Below are positions 7,000 to 18,034 of a stretch of DNA of 33,649 bases, one piece after another (the first letter of the stretch is position 1; every line of letters starts with the position of its first letter). The DNA comes from Planctomycetota bacterium. Its GTDB lineage: Bacteria > Planctomycetota > Planctomycetia > Planctomycetales > Planctomycetaceae. The notes beneath the pieces were generated by a model. The model searched no databases and was not told the origin of the DNA. It saw only the letters and a program-made list of their open reading frames with translations. The stretch is taken from assembly GCA_003671275.1 (NCBI GenBank), contig QWPB01000022.1:1-33649 (forward strand), in the 5' to 3' direction. Made by a program: the position numbers and the translations under genes.

Positions 7000-8370
7000 T
7001 CAGAGCCCCTCAAAACATCCGAGATCCAGGGGGCCGTTCGGGACTCTCTTCACTCCGGGAGTTTTCGGGGTCGGCGGCTCAAACAGAATTTCGAACGGAT
7101 CTCCCGAGAGGGGAACCGTGGCATTCCGTAGAGCGGATGTCGCCGCAGGGCGGAAGTCACCCGTCATGAAGTTGACGAATCCGGGATCGGGCGATTCGAT
7201 GTTTCCGCTGGCAAGGATCTCGCCAGCCAAGGTTCCGTGGCACTTCTTCCAGCCCGGCTTGAGGTAATTCGCGGACATCTGCACTTGGCCTTCCTCATCC
7301 AGGATGGCGAACGATGACCCGGCACCGGACGTAAACAGGACATTGTTGCGGACCTCGGCGGTCTGCTGGTTCGTGGTCAGTTTCAGTAGAACAGTGGTGC
7401 CGGTACGCGTGGAAATCACCGTGTTATTCAATAGTCGCAGCTGACGACGGTTGGCCGTGGGATCGCCACTGTCTCCCCCCCAGTGAATGATCTGATTGTT
7501 GTCGACCCCGGCTGGTTCGATCAACAGATTGCCATACACCAGACCGAGGTGATACCGCGGATCGTTCCGGATCTCCGTCCCTTCCTGGGAGTCCACCAGA
7601 TCCAGTTCGCGATTACCCCCCTCGATACGATTGTACCGGACGACAAGACCGGCAGATCGATCCTTGAGATTGTTTCCGCGACAACCGGTTCGCAGTGGTC
7701 CAAAGCGGTTGAACTGATAGACCATCCCCGCAGCTTCGGAGTACACATTGTGTTCGTAGATGCTGTCTTCGATGCCGTTGTCGTAAATATCACAACCTTC
7801 GACCAGAATCTCTCGGGCGGCAGGAGCGACAAACAGCCCATTGCCACTGTCATGCAAGCGGCAATTACGGATAGTAATGTGCTCGCCACTTTCCAGATAA
7901 ATGGCGGAGGCATTCTGGGCGTACTCGGTCAGCCCCGATTTACCGAGAAAGAACTGGCCGGGTCGCGCGCTGCTAATGTCCAGATTCTCGACCACGATCC
8001 AGGCCGGAGCGGTATCGCCCGAGCTGTCCGAACCGCCAATCTTGATTACCCCTCGGGCTTCCGACCAGAAGTTCTGTGTCGCGGGCGTGGCTGCCCTTCC
8101 GGCATCGAGGATTGGCAGTTCCCCTTTCTCGTTGCGGAGTCCGCGCACGACGATGGGTTGCTCGGCGGTTCCACGGCGTGAGATGGCCCACTTGAATCGA
8201 TACGGCTCGGGACGCCAATGAATTTCAACCACATCCCCGGGACTCAGATTGTCCCAAGGCACATGCCCCGGATGCCGATACATCTGCCCCGGCCCGACCC
8301 GATGCGTCGCGGCGGACGCCAGGCTGGCGATCCATAGACTGAGAACGACTGTTGTAACCATCCAGCGCAT
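7000..8370 (-). CDS. Secreted right-handed parallel beta-helix protein
   Basis: The 456-residue protein begins with a clear signal peptide (MRWMVTTVVLSLWIASLASA). It continues with HRVGPGQMYRHPGHVPWDNLSPGDVVEIH, a typical opening of planctomycete beta-helix (polysaccharide-lyase-like) proteins. Repeated short strand and turn units follow: ITIRNCRLHDSGNGLFV, ILVEGCDIYDNGIED, LRLLNNTVIS, AEVRNNVLFTSG. These fit PbH1/right-handed beta-helix coils and suggest carbohydrate binding or cleavage outside the cytoplasm. No catalytic residues can be assigned. A GAAGAG ribosome site lies about 6 bases before the ATG. It is transcribed in the same direction as the DUF1501 gene downstream (96 bases apart). 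Confidence 0.85.
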   Translation of the reverse strand: MRWMVTTVVLSLWIASLASAATHRVGPGQMYRHPGHVPWDNLSPGDVVEIHWRPEPYRFKWAISRRGTAEQPIVVRGLRNEKGELPILDAGRAATPATQNFWSEARGVIKIGGSDSSGDTAPAWIVVENLDISSARPGQFFLGKSGLTEYAQNASAIYLESGEHITIRNCRLHDSGNGLFVAPAAREILVEGCDIYDNGIEDSIYEHNVYSEAAGMVYQFNRFGPLRTGCRGNNLKDRSAGLVVRYNRIEGGNRELDLVDSQEGTEIRNDPRYHLGLVYGNLLIEPAGVDNNQIIHWGGDSGDPTANRRQLRLLNNTVISTRTGTTVLLKLTTNQQTAEVRNNVLFTSGAGSSFAILDEEGQVQMSANYLKPGWKKCHGTLAGEILASGNIESPDPGFVNFMTGDFRPAATSALRNATVPLSGDPFEILFEPPTPKTPGVKRVPNGPLDLGCFEGL

Positions 8371-8510
8371 GGCAACTCTTCACTCGAAACGAAGTCCAAT
8401 GTCACCGGAACGGACGCGGTCTGGTCGATCCACCGTCGCAGCTGGGTTCATCAGCGCCGTCGTCCCCATCACTCCAACACGACTCTCTGCATTCGAGCCG
8501 ACACTTCAAC

Positions 8511-8987
8511 TTACTCCACACTCGACGGCGGAGGCGGGCTGACACCGGGGCCATCGACCGCAAAGTTCACTGTCTCGAATCCGGCTGCGATACAGGTATC
8601 CCAAACGTCAACGACCTGCTCCATGCGGACCGTTGAGGCAATATCGAGGGTCACCGGAATCTCTTGACCGACTTCGGCCAGGGCCCTCAGGTTCTCCTTC
8701 AGCTGGTCCAGATCCTGGTAAACTGTGCCGTTCATATCGACTTGCAGGGCATCTGCCCCTTCGACCAGCGATAACTTCAATTGCACATCGGTGATCCACG
8801 ATTCGCGTTCCGGGGGAGCAACCGGCGTGGAGACGATGCCCTCGTCAGGCAGATCAGCGGGCAAGAGCTTCTCCGGTATCGTGCCCACAGCGGTCACGAC
8901 AAAGAATATCAGCAGGTTGAAGACAACATCGATCATCGGCGTCATGGGATCGCCGAAATCCGTCGTCCGGGGGCGGGGAACCCGCAT
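8511..8987 (-). CDS. ExbD/TolR-family biopolymer transport protein
   Basis: The product has 158 residues. The N-terminus, FGDPMTPMIDVVFNLLIFFVVTAVG, contains the ExbD/TolR motif with the conserved membrane aspartate in MTPMIDVVF, one transmembrane helix at about 14-36, then a periplasmic domain. ExbD normally works with an ExbB/TolQ proton channel to energise outer-membrane or cell-envelope proteins. No ExbB gene adjoins it here: the upstream 324 bases are non-coding and the downstream gene is the beta-helix protein. Planctomycetes often have several scattered ExbB/ExbD copies, so the partner may be elsewhere. The C-terminus is proline/serine-rich (SPPPPSSVE). Confidence 0.9.
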   Translation of the reverse strand: MRVPRPRTTDFGDPMTPMIDVVFNLLIFFVVTAVGTIPEKLLPADLPDEGIVSTPVAPPERESWITDVQLKLSLVEGADALQVDMNGTVYQDLDQLKENLRALAEVGQEIPVTLDIASTVRMEQVVDVWDTCIAAGFETVNFAVDGPGVSPPPPSSVE

Positions 8988-9311
8988 GGGCAGCTTTCAT
9001 CGAACCTCGGAGGGAAACCACAGCTTTTCAGTGTCTTCGGAATGGGGAATCAACCGCAAGACCGATTTGCGTCGGGATCGACTTCGCTGTGGGTGCAAAC
9101 TCCTCATCGCTCGGCGGAATGAAAACCGCGGAACACACCGAACATGGAGCTTGTGACCATTCAAAATCGGTCTTCAGAATGCGCAGATAGGAATGTCTGT
9201 GCCTCGGGCAATGTCAGTGTTACTGGATTCGTGCTTCTAAAAAGACTGGTGCTGCGGGCTCAGTAGGCCGGGTCGGTCAATCCGCTCCACTTCGAGGGCT
9301 CCCCGCATCTG
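8988..9311. other. Intergenic region upstream of exbD with one palindrome
   Basis: No gene is supported. The only structure seen is the hairpin at 9181-9202 (listed separately). The promoter of exbD should lie near 9000-9100, but no convincing boxes were identified. Confidence 0.5.
9181..9202. repeat. Small palindrome, GCACAGACA-GGAA-TGTCTGTGC family
   Basis: GCGCAGATA-GGAA-TGTCTGTGC folds into a 9-bp hairpin with two G-T wobbles and a four-base loop. The same design recurs at 26623-26642, 26701-26720 and 26752-26773, always between genes. Confidence 0.7.
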
Positions 9312-10298
9312 TTAATCCCTCACAGGAGCGATCCGGCTGACCCGTACCAGAACCGGCAAATGGTCCGACCCGATCGGGGGACCAACCTGTCGATCATGGA
9401 CCTGTAAATCACTGCTCACCAGCACATGGTCGATGGGAATTTGAAACAGTGGATGTCCCGCTGGCCAGCTTGGTTGAAGCCCCCGTCCCGCACGGGAATC
9501 CCTGAGATCCGTCGCTCGCAGCAGATCTCCAAACAGCGGTGACGACGAGGTCGTATTCAGATCACCCGCCACGATCAACGGATGGGACAGCGTCTGAATG
9601 TGAGCGGCAGCCCCCCGCAACTGGGCATCGCGACCTTGTGAGTAGCGGCGGCCTCTGGGGGGAAACGGGTGCAGCCCCAGAACCGTCCAGCGGACTCCAT
9701 GGGCCTCGAACCGACACTCCAGAGCGGGGTTGTCATGGGCCAGGGCGATGACCCGTGGCTCAATCAATGGATACCGACTGAGTATCCCCACACCAAAGTT
9801 ATCCGGGCGGCTGGCGGTCATCTGATAGGGCCAATGGTCTTTCCACCGAGTGACCTCTGCTTCCCACCATTCATCGGGCTCGCACAGGAAGACCACTTCG
9901 ACCTGTTCTTGGATCAGCCACTCCCGCAGGGAGGTCCGATCGCGGTTGGAGGACAGAACATTGGCCGTCACCAAGGTGAGTGCCGGCTGTGAGGCAACGG
10001 CGTTGACGGAGGAGACTCGCTGGTAGAGCGGCCATAGCCCGCCCCCATTCATTAGCGCCAAAATCAGCGTCATCCATGCGGCCCATCGATGACGCCGAAT
10101 GGCCAGCAAGAGTGCGGCTAACGCTGCCAGTACCAGGGATTGCACCGCAAAGTGCGTGGTCAGTTCCAGCAGCCAGTGAACGCGTCCCAGGAAGCGTGCC
10201 AGTGTGCCCAGCCCCACCGCTCCGCACAAAGCCCACGCCGCCCAGCGCTCATACCGGCTGTGACGGGCCGCCAACGGCACTGACGGCCCCGAGGTCAT
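9312..10298 (-). CDS. Membrane-anchored endonuclease/exonuclease/phosphatase (EEP) protein
   Basis: This 328-residue protein has about three hydrophobic helices in residues 15-95 (WAAWALCGAVGLGTLARFL, VQSLVLAALAALLLAI, WMTLILALMNGGG) followed by an EEP domain. Motifs are LVTANVLSSN, VVFLCEPDEWW (metal-binding Glu), GLHPFPPRG, VAGDLNTTSSSP (Asp/Asn pair) and IGSDHLPVLV (SDH catalytic end). The active site probably faces the outside, as in other membrane-tethered EEP proteins of unknown substrate. The start chosen is ATG 10298. It forms an ATGA overlap with the stop of the preceding gene, indicating translational coupling. An ATG 33 bases upstream is possible but lies within that gene. Confidence 0.85.
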   Translation of the reverse strand: MTSGPSVPLAARHSRYERWAAWALCGAVGLGTLARFLGRVHWLLELTTHFAVQSLVLAALAALLLAIRRHRWAAWMTLILALMNGGGLWPLYQRVSSVNAVASQPALTLVTANVLSSNRDRTSLREWLIQEQVEVVFLCEPDEWWEAEVTRWKDHWPYQMTASRPDNFGVGILSRYPLIEPRVIALAHDNPALECRFEAHGVRWTVLGLHPFPPRGRRYSQGRDAQLRGAAAHIQTLSHPLIVAGDLNTTSSSPLFGDLLRATDLRDSRAGRGLQPSWPAGHPLFQIPIDHVLVSSDLQVHDRQVGPPIGSDHLPVLVRVSRIAPVRD

Positions 10299-11287
10299 CG
10301 AGTTCCCCTTGGGAACCCAGCCTTGATCCACACGGCGGACATCCTGTCATAACACCGGCGGGCGGCCTCCAGCGGGTCGTATCCCGGCTGATTCGAAATC
10401 TGGGCACTCACTTCACAACAGAATGCACCGTGATAACCGGTAGCTGCCAGTCCGGACAGAATTGCCTGGTGATCGATCGCTCCGGTTTCCCCCGGCAGGG
10501 CAAAGGTCACCTTGTCCCCCTGCGATGTGGCGTCTTTCATGGCCGCATATCCGAGAATCGGGCCCGATGTCTCCATCGAGCGGACGATCGTCAGTTCGCC
10601 CTCTATGGATTCGGGCCGCAGAGCATAATGGCTATAGTCATAGACCATCCGCAGCGAACGGGGATGCCCCAGCTGTTCGATAATCCATGCCGCGTGCGCT
10701 GGCGTGGACATCGCCCCGAAGCGATGCGGCTTAATACAGACGGTGGCTTCCAGCGATTCCGCCAGTCGAGCCCATTCGCCGACTCGGTCGCGAAGCATCA
10801 TTTTCACTTCATCCCACTTCCCTCCCCCCAGCACGGTCTGCACCAGCGGGCGAGTGTCGGAGACCAGATCACGCCCCAGCTGAATGGCCGCCCGCAACCG
10901 CTCCAATTGCAGCTGATGCACTTGATCGTCGGCACTCGGCGGCAGGTTCTCCATCACAGCCACCAGCGGCAGGCCCGTGGACTTCAGCAGTTCACGGGTC
11001 GTCTGACGACGGTCGCGGTTCATCTGATCGGGTGTGCTATTCCATTCGGGGATGGCACATAGTTCAAAACCATCGAAGCCGATCGCCGCAATCTGCCGGA
11101 TCGATTCCTCTAGCGGCAGGGACTTCATCCCATAATTACCGATGGCCAGCGGATTCCCGATACGGGGAGCAGACTGGGGCTCGGCAGCCCACACGGCGGC
11201 AACCAGTGACCCGGCCAGACAGCCCAGGACGGTCCGCCGGTCAACGAACGACCGGTCCATGAGCGATACGTCGCGACGAATCATCAT
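10295..11287 (-). CDS. Secreted TIM-barrel protein, sugar phosphate isomerase/epimerase family
   Basis: The product has 330 residues. A Tat-like leader (DRRTVLGCLAGSLVAAVWA) is followed by a xylose-isomerase-like/AP endonuclease 2 TIM barrel. Recognisable barrel segments include SIRQIAAIGFDGFELC, PLVAVMENLPPS, ATVCIKPHRFG (where the metal Glu/His usually sit), MVYDYSHYAL and GYHGAFCCEVSAQ. Planctomycetes encode many such exported proteins and the substrates are mostly unknown. The ATG at 11287 has GGAG 6 bases upstream, better than the GTG at 11299. Its stop overlaps the EEP gene start. It is the fifth gene of the minus-strand run that starts with nusA, 54 bases after the endonuclease III-like gene. 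Confidence 0.8.
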   Translation of the reverse strand: MMIRRDVSLMDRSFVDRRTVLGCLAGSLVAAVWAAEPQSAPRIGNPLAIGNYGMKSLPLEESIRQIAAIGFDGFELCAIPEWNSTPDQMNRDRRQTTRELLKSTGLPLVAVMENLPPSADDQVHQLQLERLRAAIQLGRDLVSDTRPLVQTVLGGGKWDEVKMMLRDRVGEWARLAESLEATVCIKPHRFGAMSTPAHAAWIIEQLGHPRSLRMVYDYSHYALRPESIEGELTIVRSMETSGPILGYAAMKDATSQGDKVTFALPGETGAIDHQAILSGLAATGYHGAFCCEVSAQISNQPGYDPLEAARRCYDRMSAVWIKAGFPRGTR

Positions 11288-11341
11288 CCGGGACTCCACT
11301 GCGGCCGGGCGAAGAGTGTCCCCTGCGAAACAGGGCCGTGA

Positions 11342-12319
11342 TCACTTCTTGCGAGCGGCCTTGGGGGCGGGCGCGGGCTTGGACACCTTCTTGGTCACGG
11401 GCTTTTTCGCCGTCGCCGTGGTCCGCACCGGGGTCGACTTTTTCTCCGGTGGCTTCTTCACGGTCGTCGTATGCGCCCCAGCTGGTTTAGTCGGTTTAGC
11501 GACCGCCTTGACGGGTTCGACCTTCACCGGTGGTGACTTCTTGGCGGGTTCCACCTTCGCGGGCTCCGTCTTGGTTTTGACAGAGGGTGGAGCCTTCGGC
11601 GTCTGTCCACTCAGTACCTCGTTGAGCCGTTGAACAGCTGTCGTCGGATCGGGCCCTTCGCCCAGAGCCTGACCAGGTGTGAGTTTGAGTTTTCCCTTGA
11701 ACTGGGGGTCGCAGGCCAGACATCGAACGAGATGACAAAAGTGGGCAGCATCCGCCTTGCGGATGACCTGTTTCAGATCTTCTGAGGCTTGATCGATCGT
11801 TGCGGCGGGCTCGACCACACCCAGAAAGGCAAGGGCATCTCGGCTCTTGTCATCCAGGGCGATTGAGTGGGCTCCCAGCGCGTGCTGGTAAAGGTAGTGC
11901 TTCATGAACGGCGTCGTAAACTTCCACTTCGCCATCAGCTTTTCCAGCTGTTCGACCGGCTTCCGTTTATATTCTTCCAGATCAAACCGATAGAACTTTT
12001 CGAAGACCTGCTGCAGCAGGTCGCGAATGCGGAGAGCCTTCCAGGACGCCTCGTGTACCGGGCTCATCGCGGCTTCGATTTCACTGATGGAGCTGACGCG
12101 AATTTCGTTCATGTCGTGGAACGAATTGATCAGCCGCTCGTAGGCCTCTTCCCCATCATCGTGGTGAACGTTCTCGATGACCGCGGCAAACAGCAACGTT
12201 TCCAGCAAGGCCAGCGAGTGCTTGGGGACTGCGGACTTGTAACGCTTTTTGAGCGCGGTCATCAGGTTCTGAGCGATGACCTGGCGATCGTGAGTCTTGA
12301 GCTTCTTGAGATTCGACAT
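11342..12319 (-). CDS. Endonuclease III-like (HhH-GPD fold) protein with a histone H1-like tail
   Basis: The product has 325 residues. Residues 1-210 resemble the Nth helical fold: SLALLETLLFAAVIENV, DGEEAYERLINSF, an internal region LEKLMAKWKFTTPFMKHYLYQHALG where the helix-hairpin-helix LPGVGRKTA is expected, then SIALDDKSRDALAFLGVV, which matches the Nth 'AVDTHVxRVxxRLG' region. The catalytic lysine of the HhH is not evident. A cysteine group (C-x4-C-x2-C) stands near where the Nth iron-sulfur cluster would be, but the fourth cysteine is missing. Residues 235-325 are a Lys/Pro/Ala-rich repeat tail (AKPTKPAG, VKKPPEKKS, KKPVTKKVSKPAPAPKAA) like histone H1 or DNA-binding tails. It is probably a DNA-binding, non-catalytic relative; this is inference. 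Confidence 0.6.
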   Translation of the reverse strand: MSNLKKLKTHDRQVIAQNLMTALKKRYKSAVPKHSLALLETLLFAAVIENVHHDDGEEAYERLINSFHDMNEIRVSSISEIEAAMSPVHEASWKALRIRDLLQQVFEKFYRFDLEEYKRKPVEQLEKLMAKWKFTTPFMKHYLYQHALGAHSIALDDKSRDALAFLGVVEPAATIDQASEDLKQVIRKADAAHFCHLVRCLACDPQFKGKLKLTPGQALGEGPDPTTAVQRLNEVLSGQTPKAPPSVKTKTEPAKVEPAKKSPPVKVEPVKAVAKPTKPAGAHTTTVKKPPEKKSTPVRTTATAKKPVTKKVSKPAPAPKAARKK

Positions 12320-12427
12320 CCGCGAGATTCCGTACTGACGACTCGAATCGAGTCGAGGATGGGGCCGGGTTCCGCTGGCTGATCGTCCTCACACATCGGA
12401 CGACTTGGCCAACGCACTCATTCCAGT

Positions 12428-12937
12428 TCAGATCGCGTCAGGGGGCATGATCCCATCTCCCTCGACATCGTCCTCTTCGTCGTCCTGCTCTTCCAGGGAA
12501 TCCAACGCATCCAGTTCGTCGTCATCCAGCATCTCATCCGAAACAGCTGCCTCTGCTCCGTCGACACCTTCGGAGGCGGCCTTGCGAGCCGCGTCCTCGG
12601 CATCCAGTTTGCGCAGAATCAGACTGGCTTCGGCACTCTTTTTGATGCCATCATCAAGGATGAAGGTCAACACCGGGGTATACCGCAGGTCAAGGATCTC
12701 GGCGATTTTCCCCTGCAGGAAACCTCGACAAGCCTCCAACCCCTTCATGGTCAGCCGGGCGATCTTCTCGTCACCCAGCACGGAAACGTAGACCTTCGAG
12801 GTCCGCAGATCGGTCGGTGTCTCGACACTCAGCACGGTGACGTTCTTGACCCGCGGATCGCGCACCCCGAACAGTATCGCCCGGCTGATAACCTGGCGAA
12901 TGGCTTCGGCAACCTTAGCTGTACGGCGTGTGCTCAT
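12428..12937 (-). CDS. rbfA: 30S ribosome-binding factor A
   Basis: RbfA helps mature the 5' end of 16S rRNA and is needed for cold adaptation. The 169-residue protein has the KH-type core in residues 1-115: RRTAKVAEAIRQVISRAIL, DPRVKNVTVLSVETPTDLR, AKVYVSVLG-like TSKVYVSVLGDE, and RYTPVLTFILDDGIKKS. After this comes an acidic tail of about 50 residues (DEMLDDDELDALDSLEEQDDEEDD) that E. coli RbfA lacks in this form. It lies 57 bases after infB, the conserved nusA-infB-rbfA order. truB, which usually follows in other bacteria, is not here. Confidence 0.95.
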   Translation of the reverse strand: MSTRRTAKVAEAIRQVISRAILFGVRDPRVKNVTVLSVETPTDLRTSKVYVSVLGDEKIARLTMKGLEACRGFLQGKIAEILDLRYTPVLTFILDDGIKKSAEASLILRKLDAEDAARKAASEGVDGAEAAVSDEMLDDDELDALDSLEEQDDEEDDVEGDGIMPPDAI

Positions 12938-12994
12938 GCGGAAAAGAAACTCAGACGATCAGTGAGGAACAGCGAACGTGAACGGAAAAGCCGA

Positions 12995-15844
<2,850 letters not shown>

Positions 15845-16060
15845 TCGTAACTCCTCGTCGACGCGACGGAGACTTCACGGGAGGCAACCCGCAGGGGGGC
15901 AGCGAAATCTCGGGGGGACCCCTGCCTGCTCCAGGAGTCGGGGGAACCTCGTCACCCCACGGCGGCTGTCATTCTCTTGATACTGCGACGCAATCTGGGA
16001 GCCCCAGCGGTTCCCCTCGGGGTCATTGTCCGCGCCGACAACAACCCTGCCTCCGTGCCG

Positions 16061-17383
16061 TTATGCTTGTCCGCCATCCCCTTCAGATTCCACAGGAGCT
16101 GCTGACTCAGGGGAAACCCCGGCCTCTGCGGGAGCGACCGGTGGTGTTACCGGTGCGGGCTTCTTTTCGCCCCGCCCCTGAGCATCGCGATCAGCCCGTT
16201 CAGCGGCCTTTCGCACCTTGTTTTCCTGTTCTTCCCGCTCGGATTCTTCCTCCGCGCGAGTGACGATTTCTTCACACTCTTCCGCACTCAGGCCACTCAA
16301 TTCCTGCAAGTGGTCCGGCTCAATGACCGACAGATCATCGAAGCTGAAAAATCCCTGCGAAACCAGCGCCTCAGCCAGATCCTCAGTCACCTGAGTGATC
16401 TGCGAGAAGGCCTGAACCGATCGATCGAGCTGTTCGTCCAGCTCTTCACGGGTCATCACGTCGATATCCCAGCCGACCAGCTTGGAGGCCAACCGGACAT
16501 TCTGACCCATCTTGCCGATGGCCAGCGACAGTTGATCTTCGCGGACGAGGACGATCACCTTGCCCAGCATGGGGCACATAATGACGTCTTCGACTTCCGC
16601 CGGTTGAAGGGCATTCGGAATCAGCACGGGAAGGGAGTCATTCCACCGCACGATGTCGATCCGCTCACCATCGAGCTCTTCAATGATGGTCTTGATCCGC
16701 GAGCCCCGCACACCGACGCAGGCCCCGACCGGATCAATGCTGTTATCAAAACACGACACAGCCACCTTGGATCGGTAACCCGCCTCCCGGGACAGCGAAC
16801 GGACTTCGATAATCCGTTCGGTGACTTCAGGAATCTCGACTTCGAACAGGCGACGGACCAGATCCGGGTGCTTTCGCGAGAGCACCACCTTGATTCGCGT
16901 CCCCTGCTTCCGCACTTCAAGAACGATAGCCCGAACGCGGTCGCCCACCTTGTGGGTTTCGCCGGGAATCTGCTCACTGCGGGGCAGCAGAGCTTCTACC
17001 TTGTCGAACTGCACGGTGGTCACGCTCTGATCGACACGGGTTACCGTTCCCGTAATCAGGTGCGTCCGGCGTTCGCTGTATTCATCAAACAGGGTATCCC
17101 GTTCCGCCTCGCGGATCTTCTGGATCATCACCTGCTTGGCCGTTTGGGCCGCAATCCGCCCCAAGATTCCCAACTCTTCTTCAGGGACGGGCTCTCCATC
17201 CACCAAAGCGGTCACCAGACCTGTTTTGCGCTCAATCGAGACCGTGATCGCACAGTCTTCGCCGTAGTGTTTGCGCGCGGCGGAAAGGATCGCCTGTTCG
17301 ATTCCCTCGAACACGATCGCTTCGTCGATTTTCTTATCGCGATGAATGGCATCGACGATTCTCAAAACCTCGGGGCCGTTCAT
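16061..17383 (-). CDS. nusA: Transcription termination/antitermination factor NusA
   Basis: NusA binds RNA polymerase and nascent RNA, and controls pausing, termination and antitermination. The start at ATG 17383 gives [20 protein letters not shown], the family N-terminus; the longer open frame upstream is not NusA-like. Order: N-terminal polymerase-binding domain 1-130, S1 domain about 135-200 ([15 protein letters not shown]), KH1/KH2 about 200-345 ([48 protein letters not shown]), then one helix-hairpin-helix-like segment ([22 protein letters not shown]), and a charged Glu/Arg/Ala tail. It heads the operon nusA-infB-rbfA. No rimP gene lies upstream, where many bacteria have it. Confidence 0.97.
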   Translation of the reverse strand: MNGPEVLRIVDAIHRDKKIDEAIVFEGIEQAILSAARKHYGEDCAITVSIERKTGLVTALVDGEPVPEEELGILGRIAAQTAKQVMIQKIREAERDTLFDEYSERRTHLITGTVTRVDQSVTTVQFDKVEALLPRSEQIPGETHKVGDRVRAIVLEVRKQGTRIKVVLSRKHPDLVRRLFEVEIPEVTERIIEVRSLSREAGYRSKVAVSCFDNSIDPVGACVGVRGSRIKTIIEELDGERIDIVRWNDSLPVLIPNALQPAEVEDVIMCPMLGKVIVLVREDQLSLAIGKMGQNVRLASKLVGWDIDVMTREELDEQLDRSVQAFSQITQVTEDLAEALVSQGFFSFDDLSVIEPDHLQELSGLSAEECEEIVTRAEEESEREEQENKVRKAAERADRDAQGRGEKKPAPVTPPVAPAEAGVSPESAAPVESEGDGGQA

Positions 17384-17464
17384 GGTGCTGCACCACACTT
17401 CCTGCCTGGAGCCGACTCCAGGGAATCCGCCACTTGCCCGCGAGCCGCCCCAGCGACCCTCGGG

Positions 17465-17495
17465 AACAAAAAAAGTGGGCACGAAGTCCCACTTT
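17465..17495 (-). terminator. Intrinsic terminator inside the nusA leader
   Basis: On the minus strand AAAGTGGG (17495-17488), an eight-base loop and CCCACTTT (17479-17472) form a perfect 8-bp stem, followed directly by further T residues (CCCACTTTTTTTGTT). It points toward nusA and lies upstream of its start codon. It would end any transcript entering from the leader unless read through. Confidence 0.75.
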
Positions 17496-17501
17496 GCGAC
17501 A

Positions 17502-17557
17502 CCGAAGCAAGCTTCGGCTTCCGGCGCAGCACTTCAGACGAGAATTCTCGCCGGAAG
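17502..17557 (-). repeat. Two hairpins preceding the leader terminator
   Basis: CCGAAGC-AA-GCTTCGG (17502-17517) is a perfect 7-bp palindrome. CTTCCGGCG (17518-17526) pairs exactly with CGCCGGAAG (17549-17557). They abut each other and lie just upstream (in transcription sense) of the terminator hairpin. Confidence 0.7.
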
Positions 17558-18034
17558 CGTGACGATCGGCCTGATTACGCCATTGCTGACATAAACAACC
17601 TCAGAGCACGGGCAGTGCCGGACATCGAACCGGAAACAGGACCGCCCGCTTCCGACCTGAGCGATGCAGCCTCTCCACACCCGTATTCTGTGGGTAGAAA
17701 CCGGCGGATGAACCTCGCTCCACGAAGGAACGGCGGCCCACCGACAGAGGGACTCCATCGCGACCTATCTAACATAAGAAGCCCCCCCTCGAAAGTCAAG
17801 CATTGGAGCCCCCTTTGCGAATCCGTCATGACTATACTAATGACGACATCCCCCCCTCGGCTCACCCGCGAAAGAGGGCAGTCCAAGGCCACATCCCCTT
17901 GAAGCCATTTCCACCAAATCACTCAACGTGCACATGCGTACACATGCAGTGATACCCACGTGTGCCTCCATGCAACTCGGCAAACTTCCCCCGTGCTGTT
18001 CGATCTACTGCCCCGCTCCGGGAGACGACCAATC

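Larger units (their letters stand above)
17384..17799 (-). promoter_or_regulatory. Structured nusA leader with candidate attenuator
   Basis: Reading toward nusA, a TTGACT (17799-17794) and TATGTT (17776-17771) 17 bases apart look like a promoter. About 380 bases of leader follow with no gene. The last part holds a 9-bp hairpin (CTTCCGGCG/CGCCGGAAG, 17518-17557), a 7-bp hairpin (17502-17517) and an intrinsic terminator (17465-17495), ending about 85 bases before the nusA ATG. The arrangement suggests conditional readthrough into nusA. This is inference from structure. Confidence 0.5.

Noticed and set aside
17384-17482. 33-codon N-terminal extension of NusA
   Set aside because: The extension would be translated from the terminator hairpin region and is not NusA-like. 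The internal ATG 17383 gives the family N-terminus.
17615-17640. tRNA T-arm-like sequence (minus strand CCGGTTCGATGTCCGG) upstream of nusA
   Set aside because: The loop would be eight bases, and no acceptor stem, D-arm or anticodon arm could be fitted around it. It was considered because E. coli has metY ahead of nusA.
16310-17902. 530-codon open frame on the plus strand opposite nusA and its leader
   Set aside because: It is a shadow of NusA. Its composition is typical of an antisense frame and no motif is present.
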